A DNA stretch of 64,000 bases from Xylanibacter muris (lineage in GTDB: Bacteria; Bacteroidota; Bacteroidia; Bacteroidales; Bacteroidaceae). A model generated the notes under the pieces. That model searched no databases, was not told the DNA's origin, and was given only the letters and a program-made list of their open reading frames with translations. A program made the translations under genes and the position numbers. Positions within the stretch are counted from its first letter, which is position 1; each line of letters opens with the position of its first letter. Below, in pieces: positions 13,817 to 23,960 of the stretch. The stretch covers positions 1 through 64,000 of the forward strand of contig NZ_JABKKF010000007.1 of the NCBI RefSeq assembly GCF_013166605.1, in the 5' to 3' direction.

Positions 13817-16279
13817 ATGAATATATCTTACAAATGGCTTAAAGAGTATGTCGATTTCGACCTTACGCCGCAGGCTGTGTGCGATGCCCTTACGTCTACA
13901 GGGCTTGAAGTCGGCTCTCTTGAGGAAGTTCAGAGTATTAAAGGCGGTTTGAAAGGACTGTATGTGGGAAAGGTCCTTACGTGCGATGTTCATCCCAATT
14001 CCGACCATCTTCATGTCACTACAGTAGATTTAGGGCATGAAAATCCTTCACAGATTGTTTGCGGTGCTCCCAATGTTGCCGCAGGACAGAAGGTTATCGT
14101 TGCCGACCTTGGCTGTGTGCTGTATGACGGTGATAAGGAATTTGTCATAAAAAAATCCAAACTTAGGGGGGTGGAGAGTAACGGAATGATTTGTGCGGAG
14201 GATGAAATAGGCGTCGGCACAAGTCATGACGGTATCATTGTGTTGCCGGAGGATGCTGTGGTCGGCACTCCTGCCGCTGAATACTATAATCTTGAAAGCG
14301 ACTGGCTTATTGAGGTTGACATTACGGCCAACCGTGCCGATGCCCTCTCTCATTGGGGCGTGGCCCGTGACTTGTATGCATGGCTGAAGCGCAACGGCTA
14401 TCAGACCTCGCTTCACCGTCCTGACTGTTCGGCCTTTTCTGTGGACAACGAGGACTTGCCGATAGATGTCGAGATAGAGAATACCGAGGCCTGCAAACGT
14501 TATGCGTGTGTGAGCATTACGGGATGTGAGGTAAGGGAAAGTCCGGAGTGGCTTCAGAACAAGTTGAAGGTGATAGGCCTGCGTCCTATCAATAATATTG
14601 TGGACATAACAAACTATGTTATGATGGCATACGGCCAGCCGATGCACTGTTTTGATGCCGATATGGTGGAAGGCCGTAAAATCGTTGTCCGCACCCAGCC
14701 GGAAGGAACTAAGTTTGTAACTCTTGACGGTGAGGAGCATACCCTTGGACTTCATGACCTGAGCATTTGTAATGCTGTTGCCCCGATGTGTATTGCCGGA
14801 ATTTTCGGCGGCAAGGGTAGCGGCACTTATGAGACAACCGTCAATGTGGTGCTTGAGAGTGCGTATTTCCATCCCACATGGATACGCAAGAGCGCGCGCC
14901 GTCACGGCCTGAGCACAGACGCCTCGTTCCGCTTTGAGCGCGGTATAGACCCTAACGGAATTGTATATGCCTTGAAGCAGGCTGCGATAATGTGTAGGGA
15001 ACTGGCCGGAGGAAAAGTGTCGATGCATATAAAGGATGTTTATCCCGAACCGGTGGAAAATGCAGAAGTGCGGCTTGAATACGGTTATGTGAGAAGTATC
15101 ATAGGCAAGGATATTGAAAGCGAAATGATAAAATCCATCTGCGAGAGCCTGGAAATGAAAGTTACAGGCGAGACAGAGGCGTGGGTGGATTTGGAGATTC
15201 CTGCATATCGTGTGGATGTTCAGCGTCCGTGTGATGTAGTGGAGGACATACTACGTATCTACGGATATAATAATGTGGAGATACCCACTCAGTTGAAAGG
15301 CTGTCTTGTGGTTAAGGGCGATGAGGATAAGAAGCATAAGCTCGGGAATCTTGTAAGCGAACAGCTTGTAGGATGCGGCTTCAACGAGATACTCAACAAT
15401 TCGCTTACAAAGGGCGCATACTATAGCGCACACAACGCATATCCGGAGGAAAACTGTGTGAGGATAATGAATCCGCTCAGTTCTGACCTGAATGTGATGC
15501 GGCAGACATTGCTGTTCGGAGGACTCGAGAGCATTGAGCACAACTCAAAGCGCAAGAACCAGAATCTGCGTTTCTTTGAATTCGGAAACGTATATCATCT
15601 TAGTCCGGAAAAGCGGAATCATGACAATCCGATGATGGCATATACGGAAAATTGTCATCTTGGTATATGGGTGACGGGAAAGCGTGTTGAAGGCAGCTGG
15701 GCCCATGCCGATGAGGACAGCAGCTATTATGAGCTTGAGGCATACGTGCAGAACATCCTCACCCGTATAGGGGTGAAGCCGGGAATGACAGTCCGAAAGA
15801 AGAGCATTAACGATGTGTTTGCCGAAGGAGTGATGATAGAGAACCGCGGTGGAAAGAAGCTCATAGAGATGGGTATATTAAGCAAGAAGACTCTCAAGGC
15901 TGCCGATATAGACAGTCCGGTATACTATGCGGAGTTGAACTGGACGGCACTTATGAAGATGGTGCGCAAGAACACCGTGCTTTATACCGAGATAAGCAAG
16001 TATCCGGCTGTGAGCCGCGACCTTGCCCTGCTGATTGATAAAGGCGTTGAGTTTGCCGCTATAGAGGAGATTGCCCGTCAGACAGAGAAGAAGTTGCTTA
16101 AGAAGGTGGAACTGTTTGACGTATATGAAGGTAAGAATCTGCCGGAAGGCAAGAAGAGCTATGCCGTAAACTTTATTCTTCAGGATGAGACAAAGACCCT
16201 TAACGACAAGCAGATTGAGGCGATAATGAACAAACTGATTACAAATTTAAAAAATAAATTGGGAGCGGAGCTCCGTTAA
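13817..16279 (+). CDS. pheT: Phenylalanine--tRNA ligase beta subunit
   Basis: At 820 residues this is the expected length for PheT. The N-terminal tRNA-binding OB domain (about 40-150, GLKGLYVGKVLTCDVHPNSD), B3/B4 editing domain, B5 domain (about 400-480) and C-terminal ferredoxin-like anticodon-binding domain (KYPAVSRDLALLIDKGVEFA near 730 onward) are recognisable in order. It forms an alpha2-beta2 tetramer with PheS, whose gene is not in this window. The YebC-family gene follows after only about 12 bases, so both may share the promoter at 13751-13782. Confidence 0.97.
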   Translation: MNISYKWLKEYVDFDLTPQAVCDALTSTGLEVGSLEEVQSIKGGLKGLYVGKVLTCDVHPNSDHLHVTTVDLGHENPSQIVCGAPNVAAGQKVIVADLGCVLYDGDKEFVIKKSKLRGVESNGMICAEDEIGVGTSHDGIIVLPEDAVVGTPAAEYYNLESDWLIEVDITANRADALSHWGVARDLYAWLKRNGYQTSLHRPDCSAFSVDNEDLPIDVEIENTEACKRYACVSITGCEVRESPEWLQNKLKVIGLRPINNIVDITNYVMMAYGQPMHCFDADMVEGRKIVVRTQPEGTKFVTLDGEEHTLGLHDLSICNAVAPMCIAGIFGGKGSGTYETTVNVVLESAYFHPTWIRKSARRHGLSTDASFRFERGIDPNGIVYALKQAAIMCRELAGGKVSMHIKDVYPEPVENAEVRLEYGYVRSIIGKDIESEMIKSICESLEMKVTGETEAWVDLEIPAYRVDVQRPCDVVEDILRIYGYNNVEIPTQLKGCLVVKGDEDKKHKLGNLVSEQLVGCGFNEILNNSLTKGAYYSAHNAYPEENCVRIMNPLSSDLNVMRQTLLFGGLESIEHNSKRKNQNLRFFEFGNVYHLSPEKRNHDNPMMAYTENCHLGIWVTGKRVEGSWAHADEDSSYYELEAYVQNILTRIGVKPGMTVRKKSINDVFAEGVMIENRGGKKLIEMGILSKKTLKAADIDSPVYYAELNWTALMKMVRKNTVLYTEISKYPAVSRDLALLIDKGVEFAAIEEIARQTEKKLLKKVELFDVYEGKNLPEGKKSYAVNFILQDETKTLNDKQIEAIMNKLITNLKNKLGAELR

Positions 16280-16291
16280 TATTAAACTTCT

Positions 16292-17023
16292 ATGGGAAGA
16301 GCATTTGAATATCGTAAAGCAGCAAAGCTGAAGAGATGGGGGCACATGGCCCGTACATTTACAAAGATTGGTAAACAGATTGCTATCGCGGTAAAGGCCG
16401 GCGGACCGGATCCTGAGAACAACCCTCACTTGCGTGCCATCATGCAGACGGCAAAGCGTGAGAATATGCCTAATGCCAATGTCGAGCGTGCCATAAAGAA
16501 CGCAATGGGTAAGGATCAGAAGGATTTTAAGGAAATTACCTATGAGGGATATGGCCCTCACGGAATTGCTATCTTTGTCGATGCGGCTACAGACAATAAC
16601 ACCCGTACGGTGGCAAACGTGCGTGCCGTATTCAACAAGTTCAGCGGAAACATGGGTACACAGGGATCGCTTTCATTCCTCTTTGACCACAAGTGTGTGT
16701 TCACTTTCAAGAAAAAAGACGGTGTCGACATGGACGACCTTATACTCGAGCTTATAGACCTCGGTGTAGACGACGAGTTTGACGAGGACGAGGAAAGCGG
16801 AGAGATTACTCTTTACGGAGAGCCTACAAGTTTCAGCGAGATACAGAAATATCTCGAAGGCAATGGCTTTGAGGTGACAGGTGCGGAGTTTACACGTATC
16901 CCCAATGACCTGAAAGAGGTTACCCAGGAACAGCGTGAGACAATCGAGAAGATGGTCGACCTGCTTGAGGATGACGAGGACGTACAGAACGTTTATACGA
17001 ACATGAAGCCGGCTGAGGATTAA
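16292..17023 (+). CDS. YebC/PmpR-family DNA-binding or translation-related protein
   Basis: The 243-residue protein starts MGRAFEYRKAAKLKRWGHMA, the conserved basic opening of the family, and continues 'FTKIGKQIAIAVKAGGPDPE' and 'NANVERAIKNAMGK'. Three alpha/beta domains are expected. Members have been called transcriptional regulators; some related proteins assist translation, so the role is left open. The C-terminus is acidic (LEDDEDVQNV). It follows pheT closely and is followed by a strong terminator, ending the unit. Confidence 0.93.
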   Translation: MGRAFEYRKAAKLKRWGHMARTFTKIGKQIAIAVKAGGPDPENNPHLRAIMQTAKRENMPNANVERAIKNAMGKDQKDFKEITYEGYGPHGIAIFVDAATDNNTRTVANVRAVFNKFSGNMGTQGSLSFLFDHKCVFTFKKKDGVDMDDLILELIDLGVDDEFDEDEESGEITLYGEPTSFSEIQKYLEGNGFEVTGAEFTRIPNDLKEVTQEQRETIEKMVDLLEDDEDVQNVYTNMKPAED

Positions 17024-17055
17024 CCTTTTTCCGGATTGACAGTATACGATTCAGG

Positions 17056-17085
17056 AGGTTGTGCCAATCAGGCACAACCTTTTTT
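17056..17085 (+). terminator. Intrinsic terminator of the pheT-yebC unit
   Basis: AGGTTGTGCC (17056-17065) and GGCACAACCT (17071-17080) form a perfect ten-base stem followed by T residues. Confidence 0.9.
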
Positions 17086-17105
17086 ATGCGCAAATTCCAG
17101 ATTCA

Positions 17106-17783
17106 CTATAAAACAATCATTTGAGGACAATGGTCACTCATTTCTTTATTCCATCTGCCTAATTCGTACGCAAATGTTTGGATATTGGTGAAAGCGAAGT
17201 CTATAAAAAAAGGTTTGTCTTCTTTGAAAAGATGATAGTATGTAGCCTTGCTTTCCTTGCCAAACTCTTCTCCGTTACGTTCGTGATACAGACTGAATAG
17301 TCTTTTTTCCTGAAGGAATTCTATACATTGTTCAAATGTTCCGGTCTTCTTGCTTACACCAGACTGCCCTATGAAACAATTGAAGTCACCGCAAATCAAA
17401 GTAGGATAAGTTACAATATACTTTTCATACTCTTTAAGAGCGCTAAGCAGAATTTGAGGATATGTATTCTTTCTTGTAGGTATAATAGTTGGCCATGTAG
17501 CAAACAACAAAAAACTTCTGTCAACGATAAGAGGAAGTATGTATTTATGTTCATTATTATACCAGGGGGCAATGACAACTTCATGTTGATTACGCCATAT
17601 TACCCCAAGACCTTTCCAAAGTACGGAGTTGTTGCCAATCCATTCCATGGAAACCCCTTTTGGAAGTTTGATTTGGTCGTATCTTGCACACTCTGGAAGA
17701 ACCATTATATCTGCATCCATAGAAAGAACATAATCAATCTTCTTTTGCGTGCATTTGTTTATATTATAAGAAAGTATCTTCAT
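17106..17783 (-). CDS. Endonuclease/exonuclease/phosphatase-fold protein
   Basis: The 225-residue protein starts MKILSYNINKCTQKKIDYVL, contains a Glu in 'IMVLPECARYD', GDFNC at about residue 137, and ends with SDHCPQMIVL. These are the metal-binding and catalytic landmarks of the EEP fold (exonuclease III, DNase I, sphingomyelinase-like). It lacks a signal peptide, so it is probably cytoplasmic. The substrate is unknown. The gene is more AT-rich than its neighbours and stands alone between a terminator and an unrelated gene, which may point to recent acquisition. Confidence 0.8.
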   Translation of the reverse strand: MKILSYNINKCTQKKIDYVLSMDADIMVLPECARYDQIKLPKGVSMEWIGNNSVLWKGLGVIWRNQHEVVIAPWYNNEHKYILPLIVDRSFLLFATWPTIIPTRKNTYPQILLSALKEYEKYIVTYPTLICGDFNCFIGQSGVSKKTGTFEQCIEFLQEKRLFSLYHERNGEEFGKESKATYYHLFKEDKPFFIDFAFTNIQTFAYELGRWNKEMSDHCPQMIVL

Positions 17784-17988
17784 AATCAGATGACACTTTT
17801 GAAGTAATCTTAATAGCTATCGATGGCAAAGAAGTAGTCTGAGGCAATGCGACAGACCGCTTCCCATGTTCCTTTGGCAAGTATCAGGGCTTTTAGTGTA
17901 AACTGTTATACGTCTGTGTGATGTTCAGTTTTTAGTAAGTAATAAAAAGGATTTTGCGCACATTCTTGTCATGTAAGCCGCATACATA

Positions 17989-19347
17989 TTATGGTGTAAT
18001 CAAAGCGTCAGGGAAACGCTTCTTTATCTCTATCTTTTCTTTTGCAGAAACCTTGCCCCTGATAATGAGCTCCCCAATGTTAATATTGTCCATCCATGAA
18101 GGAAGGCTTACTTCATCTATAAAACGAAGTTCCAGCCTTTTGATTTCTTTCAGCTTGGACAAAACCTGAGGTACTTCCTTTATGCGTATTGAGATGCCTT
18201 TTTTAGACATTTCGGTCATGTTTTTCAACATCTTCTCTTCTTTGTTTGTGTCGGTCATGCACACTGCCCATCCTATTTTCGGTGTGAGTGCATGTGTGGT
18301 TGCGTCTTCTTCAATACCGATGAATCCGGCCTGTAGCCCCATGGGCAATTCTTTTGTCCCGGTGCTTTTTGCAATGATATACCTGAAGCTTACTTTCACC
18401 ATTTCCGGCAGCATCTTTGTAATATTATGTTCCACCTTCTTTATGCGTTTGCCGTATTTGTCGTATGGAAACAGTTTCAGAAACCATCCGTCCAGTACAG
18501 TGGGCTTTTCGCAGATTCCCCCACGTAGCCTGTCAGGGCGGTCCTTCATGACAATGTCTTTCCAGAATTGTCTGTTTGGCCTGCCTTCCGATGCCTTGAT
18601 GAATTCGTGAAGAACCGGTTTCAGATCCTTTATCCACTGGTCCATGCCATATCCTTCCAGAGCCGTGGTCTTTTCCATAACCTTCTTCCAGTCATCGGGC
18701 GTTCCTGTAAGTGTTATTTCGGGAATTCCACATCCTATTAGTATTACCACATATTCGAAATAAGGTTCCATTGTTTTCATAAGTGTGATGCCGGATGCTA
18801 TACGTTCGTTCACACCGGTTGTGCTGAAGTCTGCCGTGATGGTTTTGGCTATGTTGCCTTTTGTGTTACGGTCTATCTGATTTATGAAGCTGTCCATGAT
18901 TTGAGGCCAGTCGGCATTTTCAGACAACAGTTCTTTTTCCGAGCTCACAACGAGGCTTATTTTTCCATCATGGCCGACAAACTTGTCACGCATTGTTTTT
19001 GCATCCGTACTTATGTGATGTCCGAATACCTGGCAAATGTCAAGCCATATCATGTCCGGTGACAGAACCAGCGGCTTATGCTCGGCATACGCCTTGATCA
19101 TGCACCTGAACAAAACATCCTGGCCGATATCCTGCAGCGAGTCGTTAGCGAAACTTGATGCAATATATCTGCTGTCTGCTTTTATTATCTTCTTATTCTT
19201 GTTTTCGGGAGACGGTAGATTCTCGTCAACGGCAAACGTTATGCCTTTATCTGTCTTCCTTATGATGCCATAATCGGTTTTCTGTGCATGTATATGGATT
19301 GTGGACGATATCACCATATACAATAATAGTATAACAGCATGTTTCAT
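17989..19347 (-). CDS. Secreted DUF4419 protein
   Basis: The start at 19347 gives a good signal peptide (MKHAVILLLYMVISSTIHIHA, cleaved before QK); an ATG at 19371 would add eight polar residues before it and is less likely. The body carries the DUF4419 landmarks: 'LSPDMIWLDICQVFGHHIST', 'ADFSTTGVNERIASGITLMK', YFEYVV, 'CGIPEITLTGTPDDWKKV'. The family is widespread in Bacteroidetes and fungi and has no established function. Here it is probably periplasmic. It is followed upstream on the same strand by a small TSCPD protein and valS. Confidence 0.85.
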   Translation of the reverse strand: MKHAVILLLYMVISSTIHIHAQKTDYGIIRKTDKGITFAVDENLPSPENKNKKIIKADSRYIASSFANDSLQDIGQDVLFRCMIKAYAEHKPLVLSPDMIWLDICQVFGHHISTDAKTMRDKFVGHDGKISLVVSSEKELLSENADWPQIMDSFINQIDRNTKGNIAKTITADFSTTGVNERIASGITLMKTMEPYFEYVVILIGCGIPEITLTGTPDDWKKVMEKTTALEGYGMDQWIKDLKPVLHEFIKASEGRPNRQFWKDIVMKDRPDRLRGGICEKPTVLDGWFLKLFPYDKYGKRIKKVEHNITKMLPEMVKVSFRYIIAKSTGTKELPMGLQAGFIGIEEDATTHALTPKIGWAVCMTDTNKEEKMLKNMTEMSKKGISIRIKEVPQVLSKLKEIKRLELRFIDEVSLPSWMDNINIGELIIRGKVSAKEKIEIKKRFPDALITP

Positions 19348-19379
19348 GGCTTGTGGATTTTTATTAAACATTTTCTTTC

Positions 19380-19637
19380 TTATTTCTTCTCTTTCAGTAT
19401 TTTGAGAGCTTCTGAAAGTTGGTCAGGACAGCTTGTAGACTTATATCCGCATGTTATGCCTGACACTTTGTCTATCACATCGTCAATATTCCTGCCTGTT
19501 ATAAGCGATGCTATGCCTTTAAGATTGCCGTTGCATCCGCCTTCAAAATACACTTCCCTTATGATGTTGTCGTCATCTGCAGCCACATGTATCATGCGGC
19601 TGCAGGTTCCGGTTGTCTGATAGTCAATGGTTTTCAT
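19380..19637 (-). CDS. TSCPD-domain small protein
   Basis: The 85-residue protein has conserved cysteines in TGTCSRMIH, GGCNGN, ITCGYKSTSCPDQL; the last contains the TSCPD motif for which the domain is named. The domain occurs alone or at the C-terminus of some ribonucleotide reductases, where the cysteines probably bind metal. Standalone members are uncharacterised. It lies about 30 bases downstream of valS on the same strand and may be read through from it. Confidence 0.85.
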   Translation of the reverse strand: MKTIDYQTTGTCSRMIHVAADDDNIIREVYFEGGCNGNLKGIASLITGRNIDDVIDKVSGITCGYKSTSCPDQLSEALKILKEKK

Positions 19638-19669
19638 TGTTGTTTATGTTTCTCTCTTGAGGATATACG

Positions 19670-22309
19670 TTATTTCCCCTTCAGTGCGGCGATACTCTCT
19701 TTCAGTGCGGCGATTTTCTCTTCACTGTCGCTCTGTTTCTTACGCTCGAGTGCCACAACAGCCTCAGGTGCGTTGGCAACAAATTTCTCGTTGGAAAGTT
19801 TTTTGTTTATGCCTGCAAGGAAACCTTCGAGATGCTTCAGCTGTGCCTCCTGCTTTTCAATCTCAGCCTGAACGTCAATCTTGTCACCGAGAGGCACTGC
19901 AAACTCGTCTGTGCCGACCATGAATGCGGACGCTGATGAATCCTTGCTTTCAACGGTATTGACAGCACTGAGGTTTGCCATCTTGACGATGACGCTTGTG
20001 AACCCGGAGTAATTGTTCGTGCCTACGGTCTGAAGTTCAAGCGCGTCTTTCTGTGCTATGTTCTTCTGGTTGCGTATCATTCGCACACTGCTTACAATCT
20101 GCTTGACGTTTTCCATCGCGTCTGTCAGTTTCTCATCCTCTTCTGTCGCGGCAGGAATATCCAGTCTGTCGCGCATGATTGACTCGCCTTTGTTGCGGTC
20201 GTAGATGTGCTGCCACAGCTCTTCCGTGATAAACGGCATGAACGGATGCAACATTTTGAGCAATGTCTCAAAGAATCCTAATGTGGCATTGTATGTGGTG
20301 CTGTCGATAGGCTGTCCGTATGCAGGCTTTATCATTTCGAGATACCAGCTTGAGAATTCGTCCCAAAACAGCTTGTAGACAGTCATCAATGCTTCGGATA
20401 TGCGGTATTTTCTGAATAGCCCGTTGATTTCTCCGTTTGCCTTACGCAGTTTTGCGTCGAGCCATTCCGTTGCGATTCTGCTTGTCTCCGGCTGCGGGAC
20501 ATCGGCTGTCTGCCATCCTTTCACGAGGCGGAAGGCGTTCCATATCTTGTTGTTGAATGCACGTCCCTGCTCGCAGAGTGCCTCATCAAACAGGATGTCG
20601 TTTCCGGCCGGTGCGGCGAGCATCATGCCCATACGCACTCCGTCGGCTCCGTATCTGTCTATGAGCAGAAGTGGGTCGGGGGAGTTGCCGAGGCTCTTTG
20701 ACATTTTGCGGCCGAGCTTGTCGCGGACGATACCCGTGAAGTATACATGCTTGAAAGGCATCTTGCCGCGATATTCGTATCCTGCCATAATCATTCGTGC
20801 CACCCAGAAGAAGATGATATCTGGACCGGTAACGAGGTCGCTTGTAGGATAGTAGTAGTTTATCTCTTCATTGTCGGGGTTGTTCACACCGTCGAATACA
20901 GAGATCGGCCATAGCCAGCTTGAGAACCATGTATCGAGGCAGTCGCTGTCCTGTTCCATATCCTCGGCTGTTATACCGGGGGCGTTCTTTTTTGCCAGTT
21001 CAAGAGCTTCTTCCTGTGTTTCGGCAACGACAAAGTCTTTTTTGCCTTCGGCTGTTGTATAGTAGTATGCAGGAATGCGGTGACCCCACCATAGCTGACG
21101 GCTGATACACCAGTCTTTGATGTTCTCGAGCCAGTGGCGGTAGGTGTTCTTGTATTTAGATGGGTAGAACATGATGTCGTCATCCATAACGGGAGCCAGT
21201 GCTATATCGGCAAAATGTTTCATGGATAGGAACCACTGTGTTGACAGTTTTGGCTCGATAGGCACGCTGGTACGTTCGGAGTATCCCACCTTATTGGTGT
21301 AGTCCTCGACTTTCTCCATCAGTCCGGCGTCAGTGAGGTCTTTCTCTATCTGCTTGCGCACTTCCATTCTGTCCATGCCGACATACATTCCGGCAGCCTC
21401 GCTCAGGGTGCCGTCGTCATTGAAAATGTCAATGGTCTCAAGGCCGTGCTTCAGTCCGAGTGCATGGTCGTTGATGTCGTGTGCGGGAGTCACCTTCAGG
21501 CATCCTGTTCCGAATTCAATGTCGACGTATTCGTCCTCGATTACCGGTATTTCGCGTCCTACGAGCGGCACTATCACGTGCTTTCCGCGCAGCCATGCGT
21601 TCTTTGGGTCGTTAGGATTTATACACATTGCGGTGTCACCCATGATTGTCTCGGGGCGTGTGGTTGCAACAACGGCATATTTTCCAGGCTCTTCAACGAC
21701 CATATAGCGCAGGTGGTAGAGTTTTGAATGCTCCTCCTTATATATCACTTCCTCGTCTGAAAGGGCTGTCTTGGCTTTAGGATCCCAATTAACCATTCTT
21801 ACGCCGCGGTATATGAGTCCCTTGTTGTAAAGGTCGCAGAAGACTTTCAATACCCCTTTGGAGCGTGTTTCGTCCATAGTGAATGCCGTGCGGTCCCAAT
21901 CGCAGCTTGCCCCGAGTCTGCGCAGCTGTTTAAGAATAATGCCTCCGTGTTCGTTTGTCCAGTCCCATGCGTGCCTGAGGAACTCGTCGCGAGTGAGATC
22001 GGTTTTCTGTATGCCCTGTTGTGCAAGTCTGTTTACGACTTTAGCTTCCGTGGCTATTGACGCATGGTCTGTACCCGGAACCCAACATGCGTTCTTGCCT
22101 TCCATGCGTGCCCTGCGCACGAGAATGTCCTGGATGGTGTTGTTTAGCATGTGCCCCATGTGCAGCACACCGGTCACGTTAGGCGGAGGGATGACAATTG
22201 TGTAAGGTTCACGGCCGTCGGGCTTGCTGCTGAACAGTTTATTGTCAAGCCAGTACTGATACCATTTTGATTCCACTGCTTGCGGGTCGTATTTGCTTGC
22301 TAATTCCAT
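19670..22309 (-). CDS. valS: Valine--tRNA ligase
   Basis: The 879-residue class I synthetase shows HIGH as HMGH in '[17 protein letters not shown]', the editing domain ([16 protein letters not shown]), KMSKS in [14 protein letters not shown], the anticodon-binding helical domain and a C-terminal coiled coil (about 810-879) that contacts tRNA. Length and order fit ValRS, not IleRS or LeuRS. Transcription starts at the divergent region shared with mazG. Confidence 0.97.
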   Translation of the reverse strand: MELASKYDPQAVESKWYQYWLDNKLFSSKPDGREPYTIVIPPPNVTGVLHMGHMLNNTIQDILVRRARMEGKNACWVPGTDHASIATEAKVVNRLAQQGIQKTDLTRDEFLRHAWDWTNEHGGIILKQLRRLGASCDWDRTAFTMDETRSKGVLKVFCDLYNKGLIYRGVRMVNWDPKAKTALSDEEVIYKEEHSKLYHLRYMVVEEPGKYAVVATTRPETIMGDTAMCINPNDPKNAWLRGKHVIVPLVGREIPVIEDEYVDIEFGTGCLKVTPAHDINDHALGLKHGLETIDIFNDDGTLSEAAGMYVGMDRMEVRKQIEKDLTDAGLMEKVEDYTNKVGYSERTSVPIEPKLSTQWFLSMKHFADIALAPVMDDDIMFYPSKYKNTYRHWLENIKDWCISRQLWWGHRIPAYYYTTAEGKKDFVVAETQEEALELAKKNAPGITAEDMEQDSDCLDTWFSSWLWPISVFDGVNNPDNEEINYYYPTSDLVTGPDIIFFWVARMIMAGYEYRGKMPFKHVYFTGIVRDKLGRKMSKSLGNSPDPLLLIDRYGADGVRMGMMLAAPAGNDILFDEALCEQGRAFNNKIWNAFRLVKGWQTADVPQPETSRIATEWLDAKLRKANGEINGLFRKYRISEALMTVYKLFWDEFSSWYLEMIKPAYGQPIDSTTYNATLGFFETLLKMLHPFMPFITEELWQHIYDRNKGESIMRDRLDIPAATEEDEKLTDAMENVKQIVSSVRMIRNQKNIAQKDALELQTVGTNNYSGFTSVIVKMANLSAVNTVESKDSSASAFMVGTDEFAVPLGDKIDVQAEIEKQEAQLKHLEGFLAGINKKLSNEKFVANAPEAVVALERKKQSDSEEKIAALKESIAALKGK

Positions 22310-22350
22310 ATACTTGTATTTATTATATTTAATTTCTTTATAAAACGGTG

Positions 22351-22358
22351 CAAAATTA
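22351..22358 (-). promoter_or_regulatory. Promoter -7 box of valS
   Basis: TAATTTTG on the minus strand fits TAnnTTTG and lies 42 bases before the start codon. Confidence 0.65.
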
Positions 22359-22380
22359 CTAAAAATCCGTGGAATTTTAT

Positions 22381-22388
22381 TACTTTTG
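22381..22388 (+). promoter_or_regulatory. Promoter -7 box of mazG
   Basis: TACTTTTG fits TAnnTTTG exactly, 20 bases before the ATG at 22409. Confidence 0.7.
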
Positions 22389-22408
22389 CATAATTAAAAT
22401 AATTTACC

Positions 22409-23266
22409 ATGCATACAAAACAAGAAAAAATGGAGGCTTTCGGACGTCTGCTTGATGTGCTGGATACACTCAGGGATAAATGTCCGTGGGACAGAAAGCA
22501 GACAAATCAAAGTCTGCGTCCCAACACTATAGAGGAGACATACGAGCTTTGCGATGCGCTTATGAAAGATGACGTACATGACATTTGCAAAGAACTTGGC
22601 GATGTGCTGCTGCATGTTTGTTTTTATGCGAAGATAGGAGCCGAGAAAGGACAGTTCGATATTGCGGATGTTTACAACGGTCTTGTGGACAAACTCATAT
22701 TCCGCCATCCTCATGTCTATCATCCTTCACAGGTTGGCGCGCCTGCACCAAGACCTCTTCCATACGGGGAAAAGGCGGAAAATGACGTGGCATTGCAGGA
22801 TGTGAGGACCGCAAAGGACGTAATAGAGAATTGGGAGCAGATAAAACTTAAGGAGAAAGACGGAAATAAAAGCGTGCTTTCGGGAGTACCTTCTGCACTG
22901 CCGTCGCTTATCAAGGCTTATCGGATACAGGACAAGGCACGTAATGTGGGCTTTGACTGGGAGGACAGGCAAGACGTATGGGGAAAAGTGAGGGAAGAGC
23001 TTTCGGAACTTGAGACCGAACTCGGAAAAGGTGACAAGGAACGCTCGCTTGAGGAATTCGGTGATTTTATTTTCAGCATAATCAACGCCGGACGTCTTTA
23101 TCACATAAATCCCGATACGGCTCTTGAGAGGACAAATGAAAAGTTTATCAGGCGTTTCAATTATATAGAGGAACATAGTATAAAGGCAGGCAAGCCTTTA
23201 AAGGACATGACGCTACAGGAGATGGACGACCTGTGGAATGAGGCAAAGAAAAATGAAAAGAAATAG
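22409..23266 (+). CDS. mazG: MazG nucleoside triphosphate pyrophosphohydrolase
   Basis: The 285-residue protein has two MazG domains. The first starts 'LLDVLDTLRDKCPWDRKQTN' and contains EETYELCDAL and the metal-binding ELGDVLLHVCFYAKI. The second has GFDWEDRQDVWGKVREELSE and EEFGDFIFSIIN. It hydrolyses NTPs and damaged nucleotides to monophosphates, limiting mutagenesis and, in some bacteria, tuning ppGpp. It runs into the next lipoprotein gene with overlap. Confidence 0.95.
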   Translation: MHTKQEKMEAFGRLLDVLDTLRDKCPWDRKQTNQSLRPNTIEETYELCDALMKDDVHDICKELGDVLLHVCFYAKIGAEKGQFDIADVYNGLVDKLIFRHPHVYHPSQVGAPAPRPLPYGEKAENDVALQDVRTAKDVIENWEQIKLKEKDGNKSVLSGVPSALPSLIKAYRIQDKARNVGFDWEDRQDVWGKVREELSELETELGKGDKERSLEEFGDFIFSIINAGRLYHINPDTALERTNEKFIRRFNYIEEHSIKAGKPLKDMTLQEMDDLWNEAKKNEKK

Positions 23267-23918
23267 TTTTATGTGCCGTAACAGATTATTTATATTGTCA
23301 ATGACTTTCTCCTCGCTGTTTTTATTTACATGCTGCAACAGGCATTTTACGGGAGAAAGTACGGAAGAAGAAAAAGATACCGCACAGGTGAGCTTAACGG
23401 TCTTTGGAACCTGCGGTGACGGATCTTCGATGAATACCCTCGAGTTTATTACGGATGACAGCGACACGCTTAATCTGGAACTTGTCGATGCTTATGATAC
23501 AGGCAAGGTGTTTGGCGGATATGCCGTAGGCGACCGCATGGCGGTAGTACTGAATCCTGACAGTACGAAGGCGTTGCTCGTCATAAACGAAACTACTATG
23601 GCCGGAACTTGGATGCTTGCCGGAAACGGAAAAGCAACAGTTCGGATAGACAGAGACGGGAGTATGACTTCCTGTGGAATGCCAGTTAATTACAGTTCAT
23701 GGAGCATAGTAAACGGAAAACTTGTTCTGGAGAGAGACTCGACCGATAATGATGCCGCTGTTTCTGTAAATATCCGAAAAACATCCGGAGGCCAGACGGC
23801 CGCATCTATAAACTGTCGGCGTTGTGTTTTTGAAATACTGAAGCTTGATGCCGACTCGTTTGTGTATTCGGATACGGATGACACGACGCGCATATACAGA
23901 TATGTGAGAAAAATGTGA
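23253..23918 (+). CDS. Lipoprotein with a probable lipocalin-like fold
   Basis: The chosen start MKRNSFMCRNRLFILSMTFS (23253) overlaps the end of mazG by 14 bases; an upstream ATG at 23238 would add five charged residues. A hydrophobic stretch ends LFLFTCCNRH, a likely lipobox. The rest is beta-rich with 'TTMAGTWMLAGNGKATVRID', like the 'G.W.l' strand of lipocalin-type domains common in Bacteroidales lipoproteins. No catalytic motif is seen. Anchored in the envelope; function unknown. Confidence 0.65.
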   Translation: MKRNSFMCRNRLFILSMTFSSLFLFTCCNRHFTGESTEEEKDTAQVSLTVFGTCGDGSSMNTLEFITDDSDTLNLELVDAYDTGKVFGGYAVGDRMAVVLNPDSTKALLVINETTMAGTWMLAGNGKATVRIDRDGSMTSCGMPVNYSSWSIVNGKLVLERDSTDNDAAVSVNIRKTSGGQTAASINCRRCVFEILKLDADSFVYSDTDDTTRIYRYVRKM

Positions 23919-23960
23919 CGGTCTTTTGATTTACGTTTGCTTGTTAATAAACCTTATTTT